Shown here in pieces: positions 1 through 8,277 of a stretch of DNA of 64,000 bases. The notes beneath the pieces were generated by a model that was given only the letters and a program-made list of their open reading frames with translations, ran no database searches and was not told where the DNA came from. The stretch comes from Bradyrhizobium sp. CCH5-F6 (GTDB lineage Bacteria; Pseudomonadota; Alphaproteobacteria; Rhizobiales; Xanthobacteraceae): contig NZ_LSIC01000047.1 in NCBI RefSeq assembly GCF_001556045.1, positions 1-64,000 of the forward strand, in the 5' to 3' direction. Both the position numbers and the translations under genes were made by a program. Position 1 is the stretch's first letter. Each line of letters opens with the position of its first letter.

Positions 1-470
1 TGGTTTTAACGGTGTCCTTCGTGCTCTCCCCGGGGAGCGATGCACTATTGCCCCCGTCGCCTTGCAGATGGCTGACGCGCGCACCCGGTCGGGCCGCCGC
101 ATCACCGCAAGCCTTGACGCACAGACCCCGGGCGTCAGGACCACACGACTTCTCCGTCCGCGGACGGCCTCGCCTGAATGCCCGAGGGCTTGCGTGTGCT
201 CGCCCCCGGCATCGACGAGACCGCTGTTACGGCGCCGTGTCGTTCGCGTCCGCACGATGCCTCACGGTTGCCCGCCCTGGCATCACGCTGATCCGCGCCG
301 GCGCTGCCGCGTCCACCGCCACCCGGCCCGCATCTCGTGACGATCGCGAAGCGCCCCTTTGGCAGGCCGGGATGAGGGAGGATATGCCATAAATCCGAAA
401 TTCGGAAAAGTGTAATATTTTCGCGACGAGGGGTTGACGAGGTGTTTTGCCCGACGCCTCGGGCGGTCAA
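1..470. repeat. Probable dispersed intergenic repeat, left end outside window
   Basis: No reading frame here has a plausible protein composition; the open frames on both strands are rich in Arg, Pro and Ala and overlap one another. The DNA text (a block opening near the phrase ctctccccggggagcgatgc and ending near ggggttgacgaggtgttttg) matches my memory of a sequence present in many copies in Bradyrhizobium genomes, where it is often mis-annotated as short hypothetical or transporter-like proteins. That is recall, not a search. The boundaries are approximate. Confidence 0.5.
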
Positions 471-769
471 CGTCGGTTGAGCCGCACGCCCCTCAATGAG
501 GGGTATCTATACAGGAAGCCGCGACCGATAGGGCGCGGTCAGAAGCAGCATGAAAAGCGCTCTATCGGCCTGGTACTTCGCGGCAGGTCGACTTGGTTCC
601 CGCCCGTGCGCCACGACCACTCCCTGGCTGGTGCAGATGCTCCAGGTCCATTTTCTTTTGCGCTGTACCAGGATCACGTCGAATATCGGAAACGCCGGTC
701 TGACCATCGCTGCCGCTTCTCGTCAAACATCCAACCTGGACAGAGTTGAACCCGGAGGGTCGAATTGTG

Positions 770-791
770 TCTTCACCCATTTGGGTGAAGA
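770..791. repeat. Perfect 10-bp inverted repeat
   Basis: The arms TCTTCACCCA and TGGGTGAAGA are exact reverse complements around a 2-nt centre (780-781). There is no T-tract on either side, so a simple intrinsic terminator for the minus-strand gene ending at 963 is not well supported. A protein-binding palindrome is equally possible. Confidence 0.6.
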
Positions 792-805
792 GGGGGCTTG
801 CGTGA

Positions 806-849
806 CCCAGGCAAGTCTGATCCAGGCGAGTCTGACAGGAAAAGTCTGA
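806..849. repeat. Imperfect 15/15/14-bp tandem repeat
   Basis: Three adjacent units (806-820, 821-835, 836-849) each end in AGTCTGA; the first two share CCAGGC before it. No gene covers it. Confidence 0.7.
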
Positions 850-962
850 CAGGGCGGCGCGTGCCAAAACGAGGATAGGTGATCAAGAGCCCAAGTGAAT
901 TCGCGCCGCGCGAGCAGCCAGCGTAAGGTGGTCGGATCCACGCTTTGCGGATGGATAACAGT

Positions 963-2060
963 CTAGTCGCCGCGCAATGCCTTGCCGGCGAGCAGGCTGA
1001 CGAGCTCCTGCTGACGCGATAGACCGGTCTTTGAAAGCACGGCTTTGAGCTGCGTGCGCACTGTCTCTCGCGCAACGCCGATTGCTGCGGCGAGTGCGTC
1101 GAGCGATTCCGCCTGTGCAACGCCACGCGCCACCTGGGCCTCTGCCGGCGTCAGGTCGAACAGCCCTTGCAGGACCTCCGCAGTCGGTACCGCACCGCGA
1201 TCGACTGGAGTCACGACGAGCATGAAAGTGGCTCGCGTGAAGATATCGCGTGCCGATCCGCGCACCGGGACGACATGCAGGACCATCGGCACGCGGTCCA
1301 TCGCCGCTGCGATGGCAACGGAGTTGACCATCCGACCGTTGCCAACGAACGAGGCCGCCAGCGCTGCCGAGAACAACCCGTCCGCGGCAGCATCGGTCAA
1401 CGTCAACCGGTCGGCGCGGTCGTGGAACAGCGACGGCATCAGGGCTTCGAACAGGCCGTTCGCCGCGAGCAAGCGGCCGCCTTCGCGCAATATCGCTCCG
1501 GGCAGCCCGATCGCCTGCAACGCATCGGCCTGCGCGCGAACGCGCTCGAAGCCAAGGCGGCTTGCCGCCAGGGACGATCGAGCCAGATGCGGCCTCAAGT
1601 CATCCAGGAACCGAACGATGTCGCGCGGCACCGGTCCATTGTCATGGTGCCGCGGCATGACGATCGCAATCGAATCGCCGCTGGGTATCGGGATGATTGT
1701 TCCGGCTCTGTAACCGAGCCCGTGCTTGCGATAGAAATTGCGATACACATCATTGGTCGCAATCTCATCCTCCGAGAGAAGGTCTCCATCATTGAGGAAG
1801 CCGGCGTAGTTGAGAGCAGTGGCACGCGGCAGCAACGGATCGCGCTCGGCCCATCCCTCCTTCAGGAAAAGAGGCATTGTCTGGTCGTAATTAGGGGAAT
1901 TGACCGCACTGACATAGCCGTCGCGTACTGCGAAAAGCAGGCCGCCATTCCCGCCGATGGCGAGACCGATCTCATTGAGGACGTCGGGCCACAATGAGGG
2001 TAGCAGCCCGGCCTCGTAGATGCGGTCGATCAGCTGATCGAGATGCCCAGATCCACTCAT
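963..2060 (-). CDS. LuxR-type HTH transcriptional regulator
   Basis: A 365-residue cytosolic regulator. The last 60 or so residues form a LuxR/GerE helix-turn-helix: LTPAEAQVARGVA opens it and the recognition-helix region reads GVARETVRTQLKAVLSKTG. The upstream 300 residues look like a PAS/GAF-type sensory region; no ligand can be named. The protein has the same length and layout as the regulator at 18066-19187, so the two are likely paralogues. No partner kinase or target operon is adjacent. The start at 2060 gives the full N-terminal helix (HLDQLIDRIYEAGL), which also appears in the paralogue as a similar segment. Confidence 0.88.
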   Translation of the reverse strand: MSGSGHLDQLIDRIYEAGLLPSLWPDVLNEIGLAIGGNGGLLFAVRDGYVSAVNSPNYDQTMPLFLKEGWAERDPLLPRATALNYAGFLNDGDLLSEDEIATNDVYRNFYRKHGLGYRAGTIIPIPSGDSIAIVMPRHHDNGPVPRDIVRFLDDLRPHLARSSLAASRLGFERVRAQADALQAIGLPGAILREGGRLLAANGLFEALMPSLFHDRADRLTLTDAAADGLFSAALAASFVGNGRMVNSVAIAAAMDRVPMVLHVVPVRGSARDIFTRATFMLVVTPVDRGAVPTAEVLQGLFDLTPAEAQVARGVAQAESLDALAAAIGVARETVRTQLKAVLSKTGLSRQQELVSLLAGKALRGD

Positions 2061-2211
2061 GCTCAGTGCGATAATAGTTCGATGCCATGGCGACGCAATT
2101 AGCCAAATGGCGAGAGCCTCTGGAGTCCCCCCATGGAACGAGCCGGCTTTTCGGTCGCTGGCGCGGTGGTGGCCTAAAGCACGATGAGATCAGGATGACT
2201 CGTCATCGCGC

Positions 2212-2913
2212 TCAGCTCAGATAGTCGGGCCTGAAATCCGCAAGCTTGCGCAGCTCGTCGGGCTGGAGCAGCTCGATCTCGCTGCCTTCCCATGCGATCA
2301 ACCCGCGATGCCTCAGCTCCTGGATGGTGCGATTGACGTGGACGATCGACAATCCGCAGGCGTCGGCAACGTGCCGCTGCGTCATCGGCAGCTGGAAACT
2401 CCCGTCCTTGACGAGGCCGACGACCTCCAGCCTTGCTGAGAGTTCGCAGATGAGATGCGCGACCTTGGGCAGCGCCGCCTGCGCGCCGAGGCGCGCGATC
2501 CATTGCCGCGAGATCGCCGCGTCGATCAACGTCTCGCGCCAGAAGGCGCGGGTCAGGTGGCTGGAGCCGTCGAGAAGCTGGCGGAGCTGGCTGTGCGCGA
2601 CGGTGCCGACGATGGTCGGGCCAAGCCCGACGAGGTCCGCATCGAGCGGTGAGACCAGCAGCGTGTGCAGGCACGGCATGTCGCCGGGAACGTGAAAGGC
2701 GAGGATCTGGCTGCGGTCGCCGACGATGCGGGACTGGTAAAGGAAGCCGCTGACGACGAAGACGCAGCGTGAGGCAGCCTCACCCTGCCGCAGCACGATC
2801 TCGCCGTCTACGACATGGCGCAGTGTGGACGGTAAGTCTGCGACCTGCCGGCGTTCCTCTTCGGAAAGTCCTTCGATCGTTTGGAGGCGCGCAAGGAATT
2901 TAGGATGCGGCAT
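2212..2913 (-). CDS. Crp/Fnr family transcriptional regulator (1)
   Basis: A 233-residue protein with an N-terminal cyclic-nucleotide-binding-type beta-roll (about residues 20-130, including DGEIVLRQGE) and a C-terminal winged helix (about 165-215; QRHVADACGLSIVHVNRTI). It has no Fnr-type N-terminal cysteine cluster, so oxygen sensing through 4Fe-4S is unlikely; the effector is unknown. The sequence LAFHVPGDMPCLHTLLVSPLD resembles the corresponding stretch of the next regulator, so these are members of one subfamily. It follows the small gene at 2932-3171 by 18 nt and is probably co-transcribed with it. Confidence 0.93.
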   Translation of the reverse strand: MPHPKFLARLQTIEGLSEEERRQVADLPSTLRHVVDGEIVLRQGEAASRCVFVVSGFLYQSRIVGDRSQILAFHVPGDMPCLHTLLVSPLDADLVGLGPTIVGTVAHSQLRQLLDGSSHLTRAFWRETLIDAAISRQWIARLGAQAALPKVAHLICELSARLEVVGLVKDGSFQLPMTQRHVADACGLSIVHVNRTIQELRHRGLIAWEGSEIELLQPDELRKLADFRPDYLS

Positions 2914-2931
2914 GAGAATCGTGTGCGTGCT

Positions 2932-3171
2932 TCAAACGTCGTGCGGCACCGGCGCCTCGCTCAGGCGTCGGGAGAGTCTTGCGAGGGTCCGGTGCGAGAC
3001 CGGCGCGGAGCGGAACTCGCGGATCGCGCGAGCCAGTTCCTGGTCCGTCATCGGGTGCGCCGGTTCACGCGGTGCGCCTTTCAGCAGGGCATCGCCGATG
3101 CGGTCCAGGTGTTCGCTCGGCTCGGGCTCGAGGAGGTGGCGGATGCGCTCCAGGATCGTCGTAGGGCTCAT
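2932..3171 (-). CDS. Small hypothetical protein
   Basis: A 79-residue soluble protein (MSPTTILERIRHLLEPEP at the start) with acidic and Arg-rich amphipathic helices and no signal peptide or membrane segment. It lies just upstream of a Crp/Fnr gene on the same strand, 18 nt apart, which supports it as a real first gene of a two-gene unit. I do not recognise the family. Confidence 0.55.
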   Translation of the reverse strand: MSPTTILERIRHLLEPEPSEHLDRIGDALLKGAPREPAHPMTDQELARAIREFRSAPVSHRTLARLSRRLSEAPVPHDV

Positions 3172-3326
3172 GAGAAAGGCGCTGGGTCAGCTTTCGGGAA
3201 ACGCATGGTCGCGACCCCGCAATGTCGAAACCGGTTAGCAACCCGTGCGTCGGATGCGAGTTCTAGTCAGCTGGACGCAGGCCGGATGTATCATTTGATA
3301 GGACCGGTGCGATTTTCGGCACCCGC

Positions 3327-4172
3327 ATGGAAAAAGCCCACGACGTACTGATACGGAACCTTGGCGAGCACACCGCGCTCGAAGAGGATGACGTCGCCCA
3401 GATCCGCGCGCTCACCTTCACCCAGCGCGATGTCGAGCCGAACGAGGATTTCATTCGGCAGGGCGACGAGCCCGAACATTCGGCGCTGGTCGTCTCGGGC
3501 ATGGTCGCGCGCTATCATCTGCTCTTCAGCGGTGGACGGCAGTATCTCTCGTTTCATCTCGCCGGCGACCTGCCGGACTCGCAGGGGCTTTTCATCGACC
3601 AGATGGACCATGGGCTCTGCGCGCTTGGGCCGGCTTCGGTGGCCTTCATCCCGCATCGTGAACTGATCGCCGCGTTCCGGCGGCGGCCCGCCCTGTGGCT
3701 GGCCATCTGGCGCGAGACGCTGCTCGATGCGGCCATCTTTCGCGAGGCCATCACCAACAACAGCGCGCGGCCGATGCAGGCGCGCATGGCGCACCTGTTC
3801 TGCGAGCTGTTCTACCGCGCCCGCGCCGCGCAGCTGGTCCGCGGCAATCGCTGCCGCGTGCCGATCAGCCTGGCCCAGCTCGGCGAGACGCTGGGCATGG
3901 CGATCGCGACGGTGAACCGGACACTCGCCGAGCTCAGGCGGAGCGGAGCCATGGACCTGCGCGAGGGCGAGCTGATCGTGTTGCAATGGCGTGAATTGCA
4001 GCGGCTCGGGGAAGATGGAGGCATTAGCCCTCCGCGGTTGCCGCCTTGCCGCGGACCTCGTCGAAATACCTGTTCACCCAGATGTTGCAGCAACAGGCTC
4101 TTGCCGCGAGCGCCGGCGCGTCCAGGATCAGGAGGGCGCCGCGGCGCGTCGCGAGGATGCGCCTCGCTTTGA
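3327..4172 (+). CDS. Crp/Fnr family transcriptional regulator (2), 3' end extended
   Basis: Residues 1-230 form a normal Crp/Fnr protein: beta-roll (DFIRQGDEPEHSALVVSGM, FHLAGDLPDSQGLF) and winged helix (QLGETLGMAIATVNRTLAEL). The usual family length is reached near residue 230 (WRELQRLGEDGG). The frame then runs a further 50 or so residues, rich in Arg, Pro, Cys and Gly, antisense to the 3' end of the convergent gene at 4024-4740. That tail has no natural composition. A TAG lies in another frame at 4025-4027, so a lost stop or a late frameshift (or sequencing indel) is likely. The functional protein probably ends near 4020. Confidence 0.88.
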   Translation: MEKAHDVLIRNLGEHTALEEDDVAQIRALTFTQRDVEPNEDFIRQGDEPEHSALVVSGMVARYHLLFSGGRQYLSFHLAGDLPDSQGLFIDQMDHGLCALGPASVAFIPHRELIAAFRRRPALWLAIWRETLLDAAIFREAITNNSARPMQARMAHLFCELFYRARAAQLVRGNRCRVPISLAQLGETLGMAIATVNRTLAELRRSGAMDLREGELIVLQWRELQRLGEDGGISPPRLPPCRGPRRNTCSPRCCSNRLLPRAPARPGSGGRRGASRGCASL

Positions 4173-4740
4173 ACATCTGGATGACGCGGCTGGCGTAGCT
4201 GCGGGAGACGCCCAGCATGCCGGCGAGCTGCTCGTGGGTGAGGGGAATCTCGGCCCCGCCGATATGTTCATGCGCGGAGATGATCCACTTGGCGGCGCGC
4301 TGCTCGATGGAATGGGCGGCGTTGCAGGCCGCGGTCTGCAGCAACTGCGCGAACTGACAGTCGGCATAGCGCGCGAACACGTCCTGCAGCGTAGCCGACC
4401 TCTGCTGCGCCTGCTCGAGCGCCCGCAGCGGCAGCCGGACCAGGGTGCCGCCGAGCTTCACGACGATCCGCGAATAGGCGAGCGAAGGCGTGCGGCCGGC
4501 AATGCCCACCGCACCCTCGCGCCCCACCAGCAAGCTCTCGACCTCGCGATCATCTTCAACCGGCACGGCGAACGACAGGAGTGCCGGACCGCAGGGAAAA
4601 TGAACCGCCGCGACGCTGTCGCCGGCGTGGTGCAGGATCTGGCTCGCCTCGACTTCCACCGACTGAAGGTGAGGCGCGAGCAGTTCAAAGTCCTGATGGG
4701 TGAGCTGCCGCAGCAGATCGTTCTGGGGCCGACCGGTCAC
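4024..4740 (-). CDS. Crp/Fnr family transcriptional regulator (3)
   Basis: A Crp/Fnr protein with effector-type domain (about residues 15-130; HAGDSVAAVHFPCGPALLSF) and a C-terminal helix-turn-helix (LTHEQLAGMLGVSRSYASRV). I place the start at GTG 4740 (238 residues; an AGAGA stretch just upstream). An upstream ATG at 4824 would add 28 basic, Pro/Arg-rich residues with no domain. The stop TAA is at 4024-4026. It is convergent with, and overlapped by, the extended tail of the gene at 3327. It diverges in sequence from the other two Crp genes, so it is not a recent tandem copy. Confidence 0.88.
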   Translation of the reverse strand: MTGRPQNDLLRQLTHQDFELLAPHLQSVEVEASQILHHAGDSVAAVHFPCGPALLSFAVPVEDDREVESLLVGREGAVGIAGRTPSLAYSRIVVKLGGTLVRLPLRALEQAQQRSATLQDVFARYADCQFAQLLQTAACNAAHSIEQRAAKWIISAHEHIGGAEIPLTHEQLAGMLGVSRSYASRVIQMFKARRILATRRGALLILDAPALAARACCCNIWVNRYFDEVRGKAATAEG

Positions 4741-4938
4741 AATGTGTTCTCTTCGCGGCCGGGAATCGGCGCCAGCGGGAAACCTACGTTTCCGCGGCGG
4801 AACCGACGGTTCCAAAGTGCACACAAGGGATGTTCGGACGTTGAAAACTTGGAAGGCGTGTGGGGCGGCGCCAGCGGCGGTCGCCGCACAGTGCGCTTCG
4901 GTCCGCCGAACGGCGCGTCCGAGGGGCGCGATGATCGT

Positions 4939-5175
4939 TCACCCGAAATGGGCTTCGCAGTCCCGCGACGATCGCTTCAGCGCGGCGTGCGTGCGATAGG
5001 CATCGATCGCCTTGTTCGCCAGCATCAACTGCCGGCGTTCGCCGGTCTTGAGCTGCGCTTCGATGGCGTCGAGAAGGAAGTTCGCACTCTCGTCCGGCGG
5101 ACCGAGCTCGCCGCTCGTCTCGAGGCAGCTCCAGGCGATGAAGAAAGCGCTTTCGACGGTGCAGCGAATGGACAT
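4939..5175 (-). CDS. Small hypothetical protein
   Basis: A 78-residue soluble protein beginning MSIRCTVESAFFIAWSCLE, with a helical middle (ANFLLDAIEAQLKTGERRQ). It resembles short conserved hypothetical proteins I remember from Bradyrhizobium, but I cannot name a family. The composition is natural, unlike the other frames over the same DNA, which are Arg/Pro-rich. It lies downstream of the alcohol dehydrogenase gene on the same strand, 76 nt away. Confidence 0.6.
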   Translation of the reverse strand: MSIRCTVESAFFIAWSCLETSGELGPPDESANFLLDAIEAQLKTGERRQLMLANKAIDAYRTHAALKRSSRDCEAHFG

Positions 5176-5251
5176 GGGCAGCCAACGCGGCCGGGCCGAA
5201 GGCGTTCCGTGCGGCGGGCGAGACTTCCGTCAGGCCCGCCGCTGGAGCGGA

Positions 5252-6310
5252 TCAGTTCTTCAGCACGATACGGCCGACGACCTTGCCGGCACGCAATTCG
5301 TCGATCCATTTCTGGACGTCGCCCATCGGCTCCTCGCGCATCGGCGTCGGCTTGATCTTGCCTGCGCGCGCCAGCGCCATCAGCTCGTGGGCTTCGGCGA
5401 GCGTGCCCACCATGAAGCCCTCGATGGTCATGCGCTTGTAGACCCACTGCACCATGGGCAGCGTGAACTGGCCGCCCATCAGGCCGGACACCACGATCTT
5501 GCCACCGCGCGCGGCCACAGCGACCGCAAAGGCCATCGACTTCTCGTTGCCGGCGAAATCCACGATCTCGTCGAAGCCGCCTTCGGTCTCCTTGAGGATG
5601 CGCTTGATGACGTCAGGCTCGGCCGGATCGTAGGCGGCTGCGGCACCGTTCTTCAGCGCGGTCTCGCGCGCGGCCGGTGAGAGGTCCGCGACCGTGATCG
5701 GCTGCTTGAACATCGCTTGCGCGAACGACAGGCCCATCATGCCGACGCCGCCGAGGCCGATCAGCAAGAGGTTGCGCTGGCGCGGACGATCGACCAGGCG
5801 CTTGAGCGCGCCATAGGCGGTGACGCCGGAGCACATCAAGGTCGCGGCCTGGTTGACGGGCAGGGGATCGTAGTCGAGCAGGTATTTGGCGTCGGGGACC
5901 AGCACGTGGGTGGCGAAGCCGCCGTCGATGGAGACGCCGAGGAAGCGCTGCTTGACGCAGAGGTTCTCGTCGCCGTTGGCGCAGTCGCGGCACTGGCTGC
6001 AGCCGATCCATGGAAACACCGCCTTCTTCGCGCCGATGAGGCCGGCGGGCACGTCCGGGCCGACTTCGTCGACGACGCCGGCAATCTCGTGGCCGAGCGT
6101 GAACGGTAGCGTCATGCCGCGCGTGGTGTCGAGCTTCTTGCCGCCGCCGAGATCGGCATAGCCGTCCTGGATGTGCAGGTCGGAATGGCAGAGGCCGCAG
6201 CGCTCGATGCGCACCAGCACCTCGCGTCCTTGCGGCTTCGGCGTGTCGATGACGGTCTCGCACAAGGGCGCGTCGAACTTGACCAGGGACTGCCTGCGCA
6301 TCAACGCCAT
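5252..6310 (-). CDS. Zinc-dependent alcohol dehydrogenase (MDR family)
   Basis: A 352-residue medium-chain dehydrogenase/reductase that would oxidise an alcohol or reduce an aldehyde with NAD(P). Visible: catalytic-zinc region CGLCHSDLH (Cys41 with the HSD that follows), GHE with His74, and a structural-zinc lobe with Cys104, Cys107, Cys110 and Cys118. The nucleotide-binding stretch LLLIGLGGVGMMGLSFAQ lies mid-protein. The length is normal. The substrate is not evident; the sequence is of the propanol-preferring AdhA-like type. It is separated from rsmA by 72 nt on the same strand, so read-through is possible but it may have its own promoter. Confidence 0.92.
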   Translation of the reverse strand: MALMRRQSLVKFDAPLCETVIDTPKPQGREVLVRIERCGLCHSDLHIQDGYADLGGGKKLDTTRGMTLPFTLGHEIAGVVDEVGPDVPAGLIGAKKAVFPWIGCSQCRDCANGDENLCVKQRFLGVSIDGGFATHVLVPDAKYLLDYDPLPVNQAATLMCSGVTAYGALKRLVDRPRQRNLLLIGLGGVGMMGLSFAQAMFKQPITVADLSPAARETALKNGAAAAYDPAEPDVIKRILKETEGGFDEIVDFAGNEKSMAFAVAVAARGGKIVVSGLMGGQFTLPMVQWVYKRMTIEGFMVGTLAEAHELMALARAGKIKPTPMREEPMGDVQKWIDELRAGKVVGRIVLKN

Positions 6311-6382
6311 ATTTCTTCCTCCGAAATTAGCTCATTGTTTGAGCATGATCTGTTTCGGAAAACCGCTTCACACGTTTCCGGA

Positions 6383-7240
6383 TCACGCTGCTTCGCTGCG
6401 TATATCGGCCAATTCGCGCGCCATGGCAACAAAGCCCGGAATCGAGATGGTCTCGGCGCGTCGCGTCGCATCGACGCCGGCGGCCTGCGCGAGCCGCGCG
6501 GGATCGACGCCGAGCGACTTCAGGCTTTGCCGCAGCATCTTGCGGCGCTGGCCGAAGGCTGCTGCGGCGACCTGCTCGAGCAGCCTGCGATCGCAGGGCA
6601 AAGGCTCCGGGCGCGGCACGAGGCGCACGACGGAAGAGGTGACCTTCGGCGGCGGCACGAAGGCTGACGGCGCAATGTCGAACAGGATTTTGGTCTCGCA
6701 GCGCCAGTTGGCGAGCACGCCCAGCCGGCCATAGGCCTCCTCGTCCTCGCGCGCGACGATGCGCTCGCCGACCTCGCGCTGGAACATCAGGACCATCATC
6801 TCGTACCAGGGCGGCCAGGGCTCGATGGTGAGCCAGTTGATCAGCAGCTGGGTCGCGATGTTGTAGGGCAGGTTGGCGACGATCTTGGCCTTGCCGTCCC
6901 CGAGCAGCGGGCGCGGATCGAAGGTCATGGCGTCGCCATGCACGATCTCGAGCCGTCCGGGATAGCGCGCCGAAATATCCTCCAGCGCAGGGATCGCGCG
7001 CGCGTCATGCTCGATGGCGATGACGCGCTTGGCGCCGAGCGCGAGCAGCGCGCGCGTCAGCCCGCCCGGGCCGGGGCCGATCTCGACGATGGTCGCCTCG
7101 TCCAGCGGCGCGGCCGCACGCGCGATGCGCGCGGTCAGGTTGAGGTCGAGCAGGAAGTTCTGGCCGAGCGATTTCCTGGCCGACAGCGCGTGCTGGCGAA
7201 TGACCTCGCGCAGCGGCGGGAGGTCGTCGATCGCGCTCAT
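6383..7240 (-). CDS. rsmA: 16S rRNA (adenine1518/1519-N6)-dimethyltransferase
   Basis: RsmA (KsgA) transfers four methyl groups from S-adenosylmethionine to two adjacent adenines in helix 45 of 16S rRNA late in 30S assembly. The 285-residue protein shows the KsgA N-terminus (QNFLLD, 26-31), SAM motif [11 protein letters not shown] (53-62) and the target-adenine motif NLPYN (123-127). It is the last gene of the lptF-lptG-lptD-surA-pdxA-rsmA run; its ATG overlaps the pdxA stop by 4 nt (ATGA), so the two are translationally coupled. Confidence 0.97.
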   Translation of the reverse strand: MSAIDDLPPLREVIRQHALSARKSLGQNFLLDLNLTARIARAAAPLDEATIVEIGPGPGGLTRALLALGAKRVIAIEHDARAIPALEDISARYPGRLEIVHGDAMTFDPRPLLGDGKAKIVANLPYNIATQLLINWLTIEPWPPWYEMMVLMFQREVGERIVAREDEEAYGRLGVLANWRCETKILFDIAPSAFVPPPKVTSSVVRLVPRPEPLPCDRRLLEQVAAAAFGQRRKMLRQSLKSLGVDPARLAQAAGVDATRRAETISIPGFVAMARELADIRSEAA

Positions 7241-8277
7241 CGGCTTTGCGAAGCGGCCATGCGGCTCGCAAGCTCGAGCGCCGCGATCAGGCTCGCCGGA
7301 TTGGCCTTGCCGGTGCCGGCGATGTCGAAGGCGGTGCCGTGATCGGGCGAGGTGCGGATGAAGGGCAGGCCGAGCGTGACATTGACGGCGTCGTCGAAGG
7401 CGATCGTCTTGATCGGGATCAGCGCCTGGTCGTGATACATGCAGACCGCGCAGTCATAGGTTTGCCGCGCGGCCTCGTGGAACATGGTGTCGGCGGGCAG
7501 CGGACCCCTGGCCTCGATGCCGTCGTTGCGCAGCACTTTCAGCGCCGGGGCGATGACGGTCTGCTCCTCGTGGCCGAGCGATCCGTCTTCGCCGGCATGC
7601 GGATTGAGGCCCGAGATCGCGATGCGCGGCTTTGCGATGCCGAAGCGTGACTTCAGCTCCGTGGCGACGATGCGTACGGTCGAGACGATCAGGGAGCTGG
7701 TGAGCTGGGCCAGCGCATCGCGCAGCGAGACGTGGATGGTCACGGGCACCACGGCGAGCCGCGGCGACCACAGCATCATCACCGGCTGCGGCACGCGGCC
7801 GTTCTCCGCGGCAAGCTCGGCGAGGAATTCGGTGTGGCCGGGATGGCGGAAGCCCGAGCGGTAGAGCACGCTCTTGGCGATCGGGTTGGTGACGACGGCG
7901 CCGGCGCGGCCCGCGCGCACGTCGATGACCGCCTGGCGGATCGAGGCGAGCGCGGCCGGCGCGCTGGATGCGTCGGGCTTGCCGGGCTCGGCGGTCGCAT
8001 GCTCGCCGGTCGCGACCACGGGGAGGGCATCGGTGAAGGCGGAAGCGGCCTCTTCGGCGCTCGACGATGCGATCCTGATCCCGGCGCCGAGCGCCTTGGC
8101 GCGACGCGCGATCAGCGCTTCGTCGCCGAGCAGGTAGAAGGCGGGCAGGTTCAGCTCGCGGCGCCTGAGCCAGGCCGCGATCGCGATGTCGGGGCCGATG
8201 CCGGCGGGCTCTCCCAGGGTCAGGGCAAGGGGCTTGGCTGCGGACTTGGTGGAAGACTCCGAGAGGTGCTTGGCCAT
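7237..8277 (-). CDS. pdxA: 4-hydroxythreonine-4-phosphate dehydrogenase
   Basis: PdxA oxidises 4-phosphohydroxy-L-threonine with NAD in the DXP-dependent pyridoxal phosphate pathway; the product condenses with deoxyxylulose phosphate on PdxJ. The 346-residue protein shows [14 protein letters not shown] followed by [13 protein letters not shown], and the C-terminal signature [13 protein letters not shown] with [15 protein letters not shown] chose the ATG at 8277, which overlaps the surA-like stop by one base (TGATG); frames further upstream lie inside surA. It also overlaps rsmA by 4 nt. Confidence 0.97.
   Translation of the reverse strand: MAKHLSESSTKSAAKPLALTLGEPAGIGPDIAIAAWLRRRELNLPAFYLLGDEALIARRAKALGAGIRIASSSAEEAASAFTDALPVVATGEHATAEPGKPDASSAPAALASIRQAVIDVRAGRAGAVVTNPIAKSVLYRSGFRHPGHTEFLAELAAENGRVPQPVMMLWSPRLAVVPVTIHVSLRDALAQLTSSLIVSTVRIVATELKSRFGIAKPRIAISGLNPHAGEDGSLGHEEQTVIAPALKVLRNDGIEARGPLPADTMFHEAARQTYDCAVCMYHDQALIPIKTIAFDDAVNVTLGLPFIRTSPDHGTAFDIAGTGKANPASLIAALELASRMAASQSR

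Larger units (their letters stand above)
471..962. other. Intergenic region with no supported gene
   Basis: Short overlapping frames exist on both strands, but none has a recognisable domain, a convincing ribosome binding site or a natural composition. The region lies downstream of the LuxR-type gene that ends at 963 on the minus strand. It contains a perfect inverted repeat at 770-791 and a three-unit tandem repeat at 806-849, listed separately. Confidence 0.6.

Noticed and set aside
12..470. Three short open frames in the first 470 bases
   Set aside because: They overlap on both strands, have no domain and fall in a probable dispersed repeat.
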